In this document: positions 1 to 7,941 of the stretch, one piece after another
Position numbering within the stretch: position 1 is the first letter of the stretch
Layout: each line of letters starts with the position of its first letter
Source of the DNA: JBIOHP01 sp044449065
GTDB lineage: Bacteria > Bacteroidota > Ignavibacteria > UBA10030 > SZUA-254
Assembly: GCA_044449065.1 (NCBI GenBank)
Contig: JBIOHP010000037.1
Span: 1 to 29,748 of the forward strand
Direction of reading: 5' to 3'
Length of the DNA stretch: 29,748 bases
Made by a program: the position numbers and the translations under genes
Notes under the pieces: model-generated
The model's database searches: none
What the model saw: the letters and a program-made list of their open reading frames with translations, nothing else
Told to the model about the DNA's origin: nothing

Positions 1-189
1 ATCGTGTATTTATTAAGCATAATTATTAATAGACTTTTATTCAAATTACAGGAAATTATTCGATTTTTTTAATCTAAAATGTGTATTTTATGACACGAGA
101 TTTCACGACATCCAAAAACAAGGTATAGCATCAAAGCTTTTAATGAGTCAGGGCGTGCTGTTTTTTGTTAGATAATTAGAGGTTATTGT

Positions 190-513
190 ATGGAAAAAAT
201 GATTTATTTGCGCATTATTGGGTTTAATAATAGTGAAGGTAAATTTCAATTCATTTGTCTAGATACTGATATTGCAGTGTCTGCTGAGACCATGAGTGGT
301 GCAAAAGCAAAAATGAAAGAAGCAATCACCGCCTATTTTAAGTCATTTTCAAGGGAAGGTATTGAATCTCTCGCTTTTGAGAGAAAAGCCCCATCTAAAT
401 ATTTTATTCTTTGGTATTTCTTCTCGATAGTCGGCTTTGTAAAAAGAATAGTATTTTTCTTTTCCACAAAAGCGACTTATGATCCCCATTCTCATAATTT
501 GAGTCTTGCCTAA
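190..513 (+). CDS. HicB-like antitoxin-type partner protein
   Basis: A 107-residue protein encoded immediately before a HicA-type toxin. Residues about 4-50 have the look of the partial-RNase-H fold of HicB proteins: a short beta-rich start, then 'ICLDTDIAVSAET' and a helix 'AKAKMKEAITAYF'. The second half carries a hydrophobic, aromatic stretch (about residues 69-90) followed by a polar tail. That stretch may be an amphipathic toxin-contacting part rather than a membrane span. It has an ATG start preceded by 'agaggtt', a fair ribosome site. Its stop overlaps the next gene by 8 bases, which suggests translational coupling. The DNA is visibly more AT-rich than the following genes, consistent with a mobile accessory module. 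The expected role is to bind and neutralise the downstream RNA-cleaving toxin and repress the pair. No DNA-binding domain is obvious, so autoregulation is uncertain. Confidence 0.6.
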   Translation: MEKMIYLRIIGFNNSEGKFQFICLDTDIAVSAETMSGAKAKMKEAITAYFKSFSREGIESLAFERKAPSKYFILWYFFSIVGFVKRIVFFFSTKATYDPHSHNLSLA

Positions 514-772
514 GAAATATCCTCCGCTTAAATTAACGGAGATACATGCAATAATTAATTATAATAATTTCAAATTGGATAATGTTGTGGGAAGCCATCA
601 ACAATGGGTTCGCACGGTGGACAATAAAGAATATCGAGTAACTGTCGATACTTCAGTTACAGATTTTGATGAATTTCTTATCGGGAGCATGATCCGACAG
701 TCGGGCTTATCCAGGGATGAATTTTACTGCTCTTGTAAGACTGCTGCCAAAAAAATCAACAAAAGATTTTAG
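506..772 (+). CDS. hicA: HicA-type mRNA interferase toxin
   Basis: An 88-residue protein of the YcfA/HicA family, small double-stranded-RNA-binding-fold toxins that cleave mRNA. The diagnostic segment is 'GSHQQWVR' (residues 29-36), which holds the catalytic histidine of the family. It is followed by a beta-strand 'YRVTVDTSVTDFDE' and the helix 'IGSMIRQSGLSRDEFY'. The ending 'KTAAKKINKRF' is typical of one HicA subgroup. The start is TTG at 506, inside the last codons of the upstream HicB-like gene, so the two are almost certainly co-translated. Gene order is antitoxin-like then toxin, the reverse of the classical hicA-hicB order. The family call is firm; the activity of this copy is inferred. 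Confidence 0.8.
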   Translation: MPKKYPPLKLTEIHAIINYNNFKLDNVVGSHQQWVRTVDNKEYRVTVDTSVTDFDEFLIGSMIRQSGLSRDEFYCSCKTAAKKINKRF

Positions 773-979
773 AATTAAGCGACATGCTATTCCGTTTCCA
801 CCACTTCTAAAGATTCTTCTTACCTCTAGAATTATTTACATAATCCGGCTTCTATCGCAGGATTTACGCATAAGATTTGATACCCCTACCGGACGCCTCA
901 ACCTCCGTTGGTTATTCATCTCCCCGCTTAGTATATTGATGGAAACACGATGTAACAAGGTTTAATTACTTATTCTACG

Positions 980-3148
980 ATGGCTGATCAGGTTTCAAAC
1001 GCATCAGGCAATACAGGCAAGGACAATCCCCCCAACCGGCTGATCCATGAGAAAAGCCCGTACCTGCTGCAGCATGCCTATAATCCCGTAGACTGGTACC
1101 CGTGGGGCGAGGAAGCGTTTGCCAAGGCGCGGCAGGAAGATAAACCGATTTTTTTGTCGATCGGTTATTCCACCTGCTACTGGTGCCATGTGATGGAACG
1201 CGAGTCGTTTGAAAATAACGATATCGCCGGGCTGATGAACGAACATCTCGTCTGCATAAAATTAGACCGCGAGGAACGCCCCGATATCGATCATGTCTAT
1301 ATGACGGCTGTTCAGGCGCTCACCGGCAGCGGCGGCTGGCCCATGTCCGTATTCCTAACGCACGACCTCAAGCCGTTTTTTGGGGGCACATATTTCCCCC
1401 CCGAAGACCGCCACGGAAGGCCCGGCTTTCCCACGCTGGTAATGAAAATATCAGAGCTCTGGCATACCGACCGCAAAAAGATCATCGAATCGAGCGAAGA
1501 GATCACCGAACAATTACGCACAATCGGCGCTGCACCAGCCGGCACCGACCTGCCCGGCAATGAAGTATTCGATTTTGCCTTTGAAAAATTCCACGGGAGA
1601 TTCGATAAAATATTCGGCGGGTTCGGCGGAGCGCCAAAATTTCCCCGTCCGGTATGTATCAACTTTCTTTTTCAGTATTATGCCCGGACAGGCAACGAAG
1701 ACGCGCTTAACGATAATCTCTTCACGCTCCGGCGGATGGCTGAGGGCGGCATGTACGATCACCTGGGCGGCGGATTCCACCGCTACAGCGTCGATGAACA
1801 GTGGCGCGTGCCCCATTTCGAGAAAATGCTCTACGACCAGGGACAGCTTGTTAACGTGTACATCGACGCGTACAAAATTACTAAGGACGATTTTTTCAAA
1901 GATATCGCTGAAGATGTTTTACGGTATGTCCTGCGAAACATGACCGATCCCGGAGGCGGATTTTATTCCGCCGAAGACGCCGAGAGCGCGTTCACTGCGG
2001 AAAATCCCCACAATAAAGAAGAAGGCGTATATTACCTCTGGACAAAGCAGGAAATAGAAGGGCGGTTGCCTGCCGCTGAATCAAAGATTTTTTGTTACCG
2101 GTATGGCGTGAAGGAAACAGGCAATGCGCTGCACGATCCGCAGAGCGTGTTTAAAGGAAAAAATATTCTTTATATAGCCCATTCGCTGGAAGAAACGGCA
2201 AACACATTCGGGCTGACGGTGGATGAGATAAAACACATTCTGAGCGAGGGGAAACTACGATTATATTCCAAACGGGGAAAACGCCCGCGTCCGCACCTCG
2301 ATGATAAAATACTGACGGCATGGAACGGGCTGATGATATCGGCATTTGCCCGCGCTTGCCAGGCATTCGGGAAATCCGAATATCTCCACGCGGCGCTGGG
2401 GGCAGCGCGGTTTATTTCAACGCATCTTTACGATGGAACGAAAGGAACACTCCGGCGGAGGTATCGGGACGGCGAAGCGCGTTTCGAGGGCACATTGCAG
2501 GATTATGCGTTCTTCACCATGGGCTTGCTCGATCTCTACGAGGCGTCATTTGATACGCGCTGGATCGATCTTGCGATCAATATCACAAAAAAACAACTTG
2601 AGTTATTCGGCGATGAACTACACGGCGGATTTTTCGATTCTCACGCAAAAGATTCTGGGTTGATCCTGAAAACGAAAGAAGATTACGACGGCGCCGAACC
2701 CGCGGGAAACTCCATCGCCGCGCTCAACCTCCTTCGTCTCGGCCAATTGACCGATAACAATACCTGGCGAAAACTTGCCGGGAAAACGATTATGGCATTC
2801 GGCGCAAGAATAGAACATTCACCCGATATACTTCCCCAGATGCTTCTTACGCTTGATTGGATTGACGGGTCATCCCATGAGATTGTCATCGTAGGGAATA
2901 CAGATGATGCGGCAACAAGGGAATTGATCCAAGCGGTTCATTCCCAATTTATTAGCAACAAAATTCTTATATTACTCGATTCTGATCATAACAGAAAGTA
3001 CCTTGAATCGTATTTGCCGTTTCTTGAAGGGATGAACACGATAGACGGAAAAGCCGCGGCATATGTTTGCCAAAATTATGCATGCAACCTGCCGACGACG
3101 GATACTGAAGAAGTGCGGAAATTGCTTGTCCGGCAGGGAGATAATTAA
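980..3148 (+). CDS. DUF255 / YyaL-type thioredoxin-domain protein
   Basis: A 722-residue protein of the YyaL/spermatogenesis-associated-protein-20 family. The N-terminal thioredoxin-like domain (about residues 17-180) opens with the family signature 'NRLIHEKSPYLLQHAYNPVD' and has a redox-type motif C66-Y-W-C69-H70. It continues through 'KLDREERPDID' and 'GGWPMSVFLT'. The remaining about 500 residues form the (alpha/alpha)6-barrel region related to N-acylglucosamine epimerases and glycosidases, including 'GGMYDHLGGGFHRYSVD' and 'HFEKMLYDQ'. Full family length is present, with no signal peptide, so the protein is probably cytoplasmic. The substrate is unknown for the family. The ATG at 980 lacks a clear Shine-Dalgarno sequence, but the conserved core begins about 18 residues in, so the start cannot be far off. 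It is a single gene with 128 bases before the next one. Confidence 0.9.
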   Translation: MADQVSNASGNTGKDNPPNRLIHEKSPYLLQHAYNPVDWYPWGEEAFAKARQEDKPIFLSIGYSTCYWCHVMERESFENNDIAGLMNEHLVCIKLDREERPDIDHVYMTAVQALTGSGGWPMSVFLTHDLKPFFGGTYFPPEDRHGRPGFPTLVMKISELWHTDRKKIIESSEEITEQLRTIGAAPAGTDLPGNEVFDFAFEKFHGRFDKIFGGFGGAPKFPRPVCINFLFQYYARTGNEDALNDNLFTLRRMAEGGMYDHLGGGFHRYSVDEQWRVPHFEKMLYDQGQLVNVYIDAYKITKDDFFKDIAEDVLRYVLRNMTDPGGGFYSAEDAESAFTAENPHNKEEGVYYLWTKQEIEGRLPAAESKIFCYRYGVKETGNALHDPQSVFKGKNILYIAHSLEETANTFGLTVDEIKHILSEGKLRLYSKRGKRPRPHLDDKILTAWNGLMISAFARACQAFGKSEYLHAALGAARFISTHLYDGTKGTLRRRYRDGEARFEGTLQDYAFFTMGLLDLYEASFDTRWIDLAINITKKQLELFGDELHGGFFDSHAKDSGLILKTKEDYDGAEPAGNSIAALNLLRLGQLTDNNTWRKLAGKTIMAFGARIEHSPDILPQMLLTLDWIDGSSHEIVIVGNTDDAATRELIQAVHSQFISNKILILLDSDHNRKYLESYLPFLEGMNTIDGKAAAYVCQNYACNLPTTDTEEVRKLLVRQGDN

Positions 3149-3232
3149 CAATTATCCAAATTAGTGAAACCGTTGGAATCCTTTCATGCTTCTCATCGAT
3201 TTAGAAAAAGCGATTTAGCAAGGAAAGTACCC

Positions 3233-3292
3233 ATGAACAAAATTAAAATCTTTACATTTGACTGCTACTCATACCGATGGCTGATTCTGTGA
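3233..3292 (+). CDS. possible 19-codon leader ORF overlapping the CDF start
   Basis: A very short frame (first residues MNKIKIFTFD) with a strong ribosome site 'aaggaaag' at 3220-3227, five bases before its ATG. It ends at 3292 and so overlaps the start of the transporter gene at 3277 in another frame. The transporter ATG itself lacks a visible ribosome site. The arrangement would suit translational coupling or a regulatory leader peptide. It could also be chance. Confidence 0.25.
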   Translation: MNKIKIFTFDCYSYRWLIL

Positions 3293-4245
3293 CGGTGCAA
3301 AAAATAGAAAAAGCATCGTACGCGCGCGAGGCGAAATTGTCTATGACGATATCGCTTGTGATCGGTATCTTTATGCTGATCATAAAACTGTACGGGTATT
3401 TTATCACCGGTTCCGCCGCAATTTTATCGGACGCTGCCGAATCCGTCGTGCACAATATCGGGGTGGGATTTGCGTTTTTCAGTCTCCGTCTCAGTTTAAA
3501 ACCCGCCGACCGCGCCCACCGGTACGGTCACGAAAAAATCAGCTTTTTCTCCGCCGGTTTTGAAGGAATGCTTATCGTCCTCGCCGCGATTTACATTATT
3601 GTCGCATCCACCCAAAAGTGGCTGGCGGGATTATCGCTGGAAAATATCGGGACCGGCATATGGGTCGTAACCATCGCCACAGTGGTGAACGGGGTCCTTG
3701 GGTTTTATCTGATCTACCGCGGCAGAAAATTTCACATGCTCATTCTCGAAGCCAACGGGAAGCACGTTCTTACCGATAGCTGGACAAGTTTTGGCGTTAT
3801 CGTTGCTCTCGTTCTTACCCGTTTCACCGGCTGGCTCCCTTTCGATCCGATCATTGCCATTCTTCTCGCGTTGAATATTCTTTACACAGGCGGTAAACTT
3901 ATGCGGCAATCGGTCGGCGGATTAATGGATGAAACAGATCCGAATGTTGATAAAGAGTTGCGCCGGATTTTGAAAGAAGGATCAGATCGGTTTGGCATCC
4001 GGTATCATAACCTCCGGCACAGGAATACAGGCAACAAACTTCTCGTCGAATTTCATCTGATATTTAACGATACAGTAACGATTGCGGAAGCCCATAGCAA
4101 TGCCACCTATATTGAGAGACAAATTGAAGCTGCCTTTCCGTTCGAAACCGAAGTGCTCACGCATCTCGAACCGCTCGAAGCGCATGATAAAACACACAAA
4201 CATCTCGCGGAGAACGAAGAGCAGGGTGCAACTCAGATAACTTGA
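3277..4245 (+). CDS. cation diffusion facilitator family metal transporter
   Basis: A 322-residue inner-membrane metal/proton antiporter of the CDF (FieF/ZitB) family, expected to export divalent metal such as zinc or iron. Six transmembrane segments can be drawn in residues about 21-215, followed by a cytoplasmic ferredoxin-like metal-sensing domain (about 216-300). By position against FieF, the transport site is E55, H59 (TM2) and H163, D167 (TM5). FieF has D-D-H-D, so TM2 carries an unusual Glu/His pair. The TM2-TM3 loop keeps 'PADRAHRYGHEK' with D78, H81 and H85. The tail after the domain is histidine- and acid-rich ('HDKTHKHLAENEE'). No ribosome site precedes the ATG; see the short overlapping leader frame. 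A haem-binding protein follows 79 bases downstream. The metal specificity cannot be read from sequence. Confidence 0.88.
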   Translation: MADSVTVQKIEKASYAREAKLSMTISLVIGIFMLIIKLYGYFITGSAAILSDAAESVVHNIGVGFAFFSLRLSLKPADRAHRYGHEKISFFSAGFEGMLIVLAAIYIIVASTQKWLAGLSLENIGTGIWVVTIATVVNGVLGFYLIYRGRKFHMLILEANGKHVLTDSWTSFGVIVALVLTRFTGWLPFDPIIAILLALNILYTGGKLMRQSVGGLMDETDPNVDKELRRILKEGSDRFGIRYHNLRHRNTGNKLLVEFHLIFNDTVTIAEAHSNATYIERQIEAAFPFETEVLTHLEPLEAHDKTHKHLAENEEQGATQIT

Positions 4246-4324
4246 TCAAAGATTAATCCACAGCAAGATTTATTTTAATTACTGAGAATATACAGAATCA
4301 ATTAAGGAGGAGGTATACGTTATC

Positions 4325-4816
4325 ATGAAAATTATTAAGAAAATACTTTGGGCAATCGGCGGATTATTGATACTCATTCAAGTGTATCGCCCAGCAGGTA
4401 ATAGTTCCTCAGAACCGGTTGAAAATGGCATTGCAAAACATTTTACCGTCCCCGCTGACGTCGATGAGATGCTCCGCATATCCTGCTACGATTGCCATAG
4501 CGATAATACCGTGTATCCCTGGTATTCACATCTCCAGCCGATCGATTGGTGGTTGAATCAGCATATCACTGATGGTAAACGCCATTTAAACTTTGACCAA
4601 TTTGGAACTTACAAAGCATCAAGAAAATTCGAGAAACTGAAAGAAATTGCCGAGCAGGTAAAAGAGGATGAGATGCCCCTGACCTCGTACACGCTCATTC
4701 ACCGTTACGCGATCCTCAGCGACGATCAAAAATCCCGGCTGTATCGTTGGACAGACGCCATGCGCGATTCGATGAAACTGCATTATCCGATGGACAGCTT
4801 GCAGCAGAAGAAATAA
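4325..4816 (+). CDS. haem-binding domain protein (single CxxCH)
   Basis: A 163-residue membrane-anchored protein with the bacterial haem-binding domain. Residues about 6-20 form an N-terminal hydrophobic anchor or uncleaved signal. C54-Y-D-C57-H58 is a classic covalent haem c attachment site, followed by the family pattern 'NTVYPWYSHLQPIDWWL' and 'DGKRHLNFDQFG'. M117 in 'DEMPLTSY' is a plausible distal haem ligand. The domain is expected outside the cytoplasmic membrane, since haem c is attached there. The ribosome site 'aaggaggagg' (4303-4312) is the strongest in this block, so the start is secure. The redox role is unknown, and the gene may be transcribed with the upstream metal transporter. 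Confidence 0.85.
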   Translation: MKIIKKILWAIGGLLILIQVYRPAGNSSSEPVENGIAKHFTVPADVDEMLRISCYDCHSDNTVYPWYSHLQPIDWWLNQHITDGKRHLNFDQFGTYKASRKFEKLKEIAEQVKEDEMPLTSYTLIHRYAILSDDQKSRLYRWTDAMRDSMKLHYPMDSLQQKK

Positions 4817-4875
4817 AACACGGCGCTTCCCATCGCGGATGGTAGGGTGCACAATAAAAATAAGAAGAACTAAAA

Positions 4876-5238
4876 ATGTATACGTATCTTTTCGCATACT
4901 TTTATAAAATGGCGGTAAAAGGGAAAAATACATTCCCCCGGTATACCGCGGCGCTTTTTGTTGGGTTTACAATTCTGACTGAGATATTTCTGATTGCAAC
5001 GCTTGTCAAGGTATATATCGGAATTGATTTGATATTTTCTCTTTCGAAACCGGGAGTAGTTATTCTATTAATCTTGCTCGTTGTCATTACTTATTTATAT
5101 TATAATGAACAACGGATAAAACTTTTTCTTTCGGAGGTCAAGCCCATTCCAAATACGAAAACTATGCTGAAAGTTATCGGGATAGTAATCGGACCAATAT
5201 TGTTAATGATAATTTTGCAAAACATTCATCACTCTTAA
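4876..5238 (+). CDS. small hypothetical membrane protein
   Basis: A 120-residue protein that I do not recognise. Three hydrophobic segments are visible at about residues 24-46, 57-76 and 97-116. A basic, polar linker ('YYNEQRIKLFLSEVKPIPN') lies between the last two. There is no cysteine and no catalytic-looking motif. It starts 59 bases after the haem-binding gene and is followed by a shared terminator region, so it is probably the last gene of this plus-strand run. 'aagaagaac' upstream of the ATG is a weak ribosome site. The reading frame looks real from its clean hydrophobic pattern, but no function is claimed. Confidence 0.6.
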   Translation: MYTYLFAYFYKMAVKGKNTFPRYTAALFVGFTILTEIFLIATLVKVYIGIDLIFSLSKPGVVILLILLVVITYLYYNEQRIKLFLSEVKPIPNTKTMLKVIGIVIGPILLMIILQNIHHS

Positions 5239-5330
5239 TATCTATCCTGCATCACACCGTCCTTGGTAGGAAACCAATTGGAGACGATCCTGAACTCACT
5301 CCACACCAACTATCGTCATCGTATTTTCAT

Positions 5331-5386
5331 AACCCAACCCCCTGCCCCTTCCCTTAAAAAAAAGGGAAGGGGTTGGGGATGGGTTA
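5331..5386. repeat. GC-rich imperfect palindrome (intergenic repeat-like hairpin)
   Basis: The left arm 5331-5355 begins aacccaacccc and ends cccttccctt. The right arm starts aagggaagggg and ends gatgggtt. Together they can form a stem of about 24 bp with a few mismatches around an A-rich loop. It is too long and too pyrimidine/purine-segregated for an ordinary terminator. It resembles dispersed intergenic palindromes known from several bacterial genomes. A separate terminator follows, so this element is extra. Confidence 0.6.
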
Positions 5387-5411
5387 CAGTGTACAACACT
5401 AAACTGGAAAT

Positions 5412-5443
5412 AAAAAAGGCGGCCCGTTGGGGTCGCCTTTTTT
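5412..5443. terminator. bidirectional intrinsic terminator
   Basis: A 10-bp perfect outer stem (aaaaaaggcg / cgcctttttt) continues inward through a G-T wobble and ccc/ggg to a gttg loop. A runs flank one side and T runs the other, so it works in both directions. It sits between the convergent ends of the small membrane protein gene and ahcY. Confidence 0.88.
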
Positions 5444-5464
5444 GCTTTAATGGGATTCGGAGAC

Positions 5465-6745
5465 TTATGTTCCCGTGGAGTAATCGTCCATGTATTTCTT
5501 TTGTTCCGCAGTCAGCTTATCGATTGAAATATTCATGGTTGCAAGCTTCAATGCGGCGATTTCCTGATCCTGCTCAACAGTGATATCGTGAACATCATTG
5601 CTCAACCGTTTGCCTTTCTTATCGAGTTCTGCAAGGTTCAATTGCGCCATGAATTGATTTGCGAACGACATATCCATAACTTCGGAAGGATGCCCTTCCG
5701 CGGCAGCGAGATTCACTAACCTGCCCTGCGCCAGAACATAAATTCTGTTGCCGTTCTTAAGGTTGTATAATTCATTATTCGGGCGGATTTCTTTCGGCGC
5801 CGAAGCAATAGCGGCGAGATGGTTAAGATTCAGCTCGCAGTCATAATGTCCGGTATTGCAAACTATTGCGCCGTCTTTCATTACTTTGAAATGCCGGTCA
5901 ATGATTACGTCTTTTACGCCGGTAGCCGTGATAAAAATATCTCCGATCTTCGCGGCTTCATCCATTTTCATAACGCGCATACCCTCCAGCGTTGCCTTGA
6001 GGGCTGCCGTGGGTTTCACCTCGGTCACGACGACGTTCGCGCCCATGCCTTTTGCGCGCATCGCAACGCCTTTACCGCAATGACCGTATCCAGCCACAAC
6101 GAGATTTTTTCCCGCCAGCAGTACGCTTGTCGCACGAATGACTCCGTCGAGCGTAGATTGGCCCGTGCCGTACACATTATCAAAATCCCATTTCGTTTCG
6201 GCGTCATTCACGGCGATAACGGGATATTTTAACGCTCCGTCGTTCGCCATTGCCCGCAGGCGATGGACTCCGGTTGTGGTCTCTTCCGTACCGCCGATAA
6301 CATATTTTTTGGCGAATTCCGGATGCTTGTTATGGATTGTAAAGATTAAATCCGCGCCGTCATCCAGCGTCAGGTTTGGATGAAATTTCAATGTTTCTTC
6401 GATGCACCAATAAAAATCTTTTACCGACATGCCGTGCCAGGCGAAAATTGAAACTCCATCGGCAGCCAGCGCGGCTGCAACAGCGTCGTTGGTGGAAAGA
6501 GGATTACACCCGCTCCAGCTTACTTCCGCTCCTGCGTCAATGAAAGTTTTTACCAGCACTGCTGTTTCTTTGGTTACGTGAAGGCAGCCCGCAATGCGGT
6601 AACCTTTCAGGGGACGGGTTTTTTTGTATTTTTCCCTCAATGCCCCTAACACCGGCATTCTTGATTCAGCCCACGCGATAAGTTGCTTGCCTTCGGCGGC
6701 TAATTTGAGGTCGGCAACTTTATATTTTCCTTTTTTCGAGTCCAT
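5465..6745 (-). CDS. ahcY: adenosylhomocysteinase (S-adenosyl-L-homocysteine hydrolase)
   Basis: A 426-residue cytoplasmic enzyme that splits S-adenosylhomocysteine into adenosine and homocysteine, relieving product inhibition of methyltransferases. Visible landmarks are 'GCLHVTKETAVL' (H56), 'TLDDGADL' (about D128-D129), 'GGTEETTTGVHRL' (E154/E155), and K185 with D189-N190. The NAD-binding loop is 'GYGHCGKG' (219-226), followed by 'TGHYDCELN' (H300) and 'EGHPSEVMDMSFANQ' (H352). The 'YGTGQSTLDG' segment, the short length and the lack of the C-terminal 'PDHYRY' lysine/tyrosine tail mark it as the short archaeal/thermophilic-bacterial type. The ribosome site 'aaggaac' precedes the ATG. It lies 41 bases downstream of metK, forming a methyl-cycle operon, and ends at a bidirectional terminator. 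Confidence 0.97.
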   Translation of the reverse strand: MDSKKGKYKVADLKLAAEGKQLIAWAESRMPVLGALREKYKKTRPLKGYRIAGCLHVTKETAVLVKTFIDAGAEVSWSGCNPLSTNDAVAAALAADGVSIFAWHGMSVKDFYWCIEETLKFHPNLTLDDGADLIFTIHNKHPEFAKKYVIGGTEETTTGVHRLRAMANDGALKYPVIAVNDAETKWDFDNVYGTGQSTLDGVIRATSVLLAGKNLVVAGYGHCGKGVAMRAKGMGANVVVTEVKPTAALKATLEGMRVMKMDEAAKIGDIFITATGVKDVIIDRHFKVMKDGAIVCNTGHYDCELNLNHLAAIASAPKEIRPNNELYNLKNGNRIYVLAQGRLVNLAAAEGHPSEVMDMSFANQFMAQLNLAELDKKGKRLSNDVHDITVEQDQEIAALKLATMNISIDKLTAEQKKYMDDYSTGT

Positions 6746-6786
6746 TCGTTCCTTATGATGTAATGTGATGATTTGTTAAACGATAA

Positions 6787-7926
6787 TTAAAGAGCTTTGA
6801 GAAAAGTTTTCACAAGATCGAGCTTTTCCCATGAAAATTCTTTTTCCGATCTGCCGAAGTGACCGTACGCCGCGGTTTTGCGGTATTGCGGTCTGCGAAG
6901 ATTGAGACGGTCGATGATTCCTTTTGGCGTCATATCAATATTTTTCTTGATAATACTTGCCATTTCAGTGTCGGGAATCTTCCCTGTGCCGCTGGTATTG
7001 ACATAAATAGAGATCGGATCTGAGACGCCTATTGCATAGGCGACCTGGATGAGGCATTCATCAGCCAGACCTGCGGCAACAATATTTTTTGCAAGATGCC
7101 GCGCTGCATACGCGGCGCTGCGATCGACTTTGGTAGGATCTTTTCCTGAAAATGCGCCGCCGCCGTGTGGAGCGCGACCGCCATAGGTATCGACGATAAT
7201 TTTTCTACCGGTTAATCCGCTGTCGCCATGAGGACCGCCGATTTCGAACCTGCCTGTGGGGTTGACGTGGTATATTGTTTTCTTATCGAGCAAATGGCTC
7301 GGTATAACATGCCTAATGACGCATTCGATTACGTCATCTTTAATTTTTTTCTGGGAAACATCCGCGTCATGCTGTGTGGATACCACAACCGTGTGTACGC
7401 GTTTCGGTTTATTCTTCTCGTATTCAAGCGTAACCTGCGATTTTCCATCGGGGCGGAGATACGGCATCATGGCATTTTCTCTTTTGCGGATATCGGCGAG
7501 CCGCTTCACAAGCTTATGGGCGAACATGATCGGCATCGGCATCAATTCTTTTGTTTCATTATTCGCATAACCGAACATCATTCCCTGATCGCCTGCGCCG
7601 CCGGTTTTAACGCCCCTGTAGATATCCGGCGATTGCTGGTGGATTGTGGATAACACGGAACAGGAATCGGCATCGAACTTGTATTCCGCTTTCGTGTAGC
7701 CGATATCACGGACGACGGACCGGGCGATATCCTGAAATTCGACATATGCGTTTGTCGTAATCTCTCCCCCGACAAGAACCAGCCCTGTCGTACAAAACGT
7801 TTCACATGCTACGCGCGACATGGGGTCTTTTGCGAGCAGCGCATCGAGCACTGCATCTGATATCTGGTCGCAAACTTTATCAGGATGGCCTTCGGATACG
7901 GATTCCGATGTGAATAAATATGACAT
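6787..7926 (-). CDS. metK: methionine adenosyltransferase (SAM synthetase)
   Basis: A 379-residue enzyme making S-adenosylmethionine from ATP and methionine. It shows the family signatures 'TSESVSEGHPDKVCDQISDA' (residues 6-25; catalytic H14, D16 and K17), 'GAGDQGMMFGY' (110-120), 'GGPHGDSGLTGRK' and 'GGGAFSGKDPTKVDRS'. Full length. The ribosome site 'aaaggaaac' stands before the ATG. Only 15 bases separate it from the upstream nucleotidyltransferase gene, so there is no room for a SAM riboswitch directly before it. Any such control would have to lie before the tRNA genes. It is followed by ahcY, which removes the by-product of SAM-dependent methylation. Confidence 0.98.
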   Translation of the reverse strand: MSYLFTSESVSEGHPDKVCDQISDAVLDALLAKDPMSRVACETFCTTGLVLVGGEITTNAYVEFQDIARSVVRDIGYTKAEYKFDADSCSVLSTIHQQSPDIYRGVKTGGAGDQGMMFGYANNETKELMPMPIMFAHKLVKRLADIRKRENAMMPYLRPDGKSQVTLEYEKNKPKRVHTVVVSTQHDADVSQKKIKDDVIECVIRHVIPSHLLDKKTIYHVNPTGRFEIGGPHGDSGLTGRKIIVDTYGGRAPHGGGAFSGKDPTKVDRSAAYAARHLAKNIVAAGLADECLIQVAYAIGVSDPISIYVNTSGTGKIPDTEMASIIKKNIDMTPKGIIDRLNLRRPQYRKTAAYGHFGRSEKEFSWEKLDLVKTFLKAL

Positions 7927-7941
7927 AATGTTTCCTTTTAA

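Noticed and set aside
717..965. 82-codon ORF after the HicA gene
   Set aside because: Overlaps hicA at its start and has a low-complexity, non-protein-like sequence with no motif.
7927..7941. SAM riboswitch before metK
   Set aside because: Only 15 bases separate metK from the upstream gene, too little for any known SAM riboswitch.
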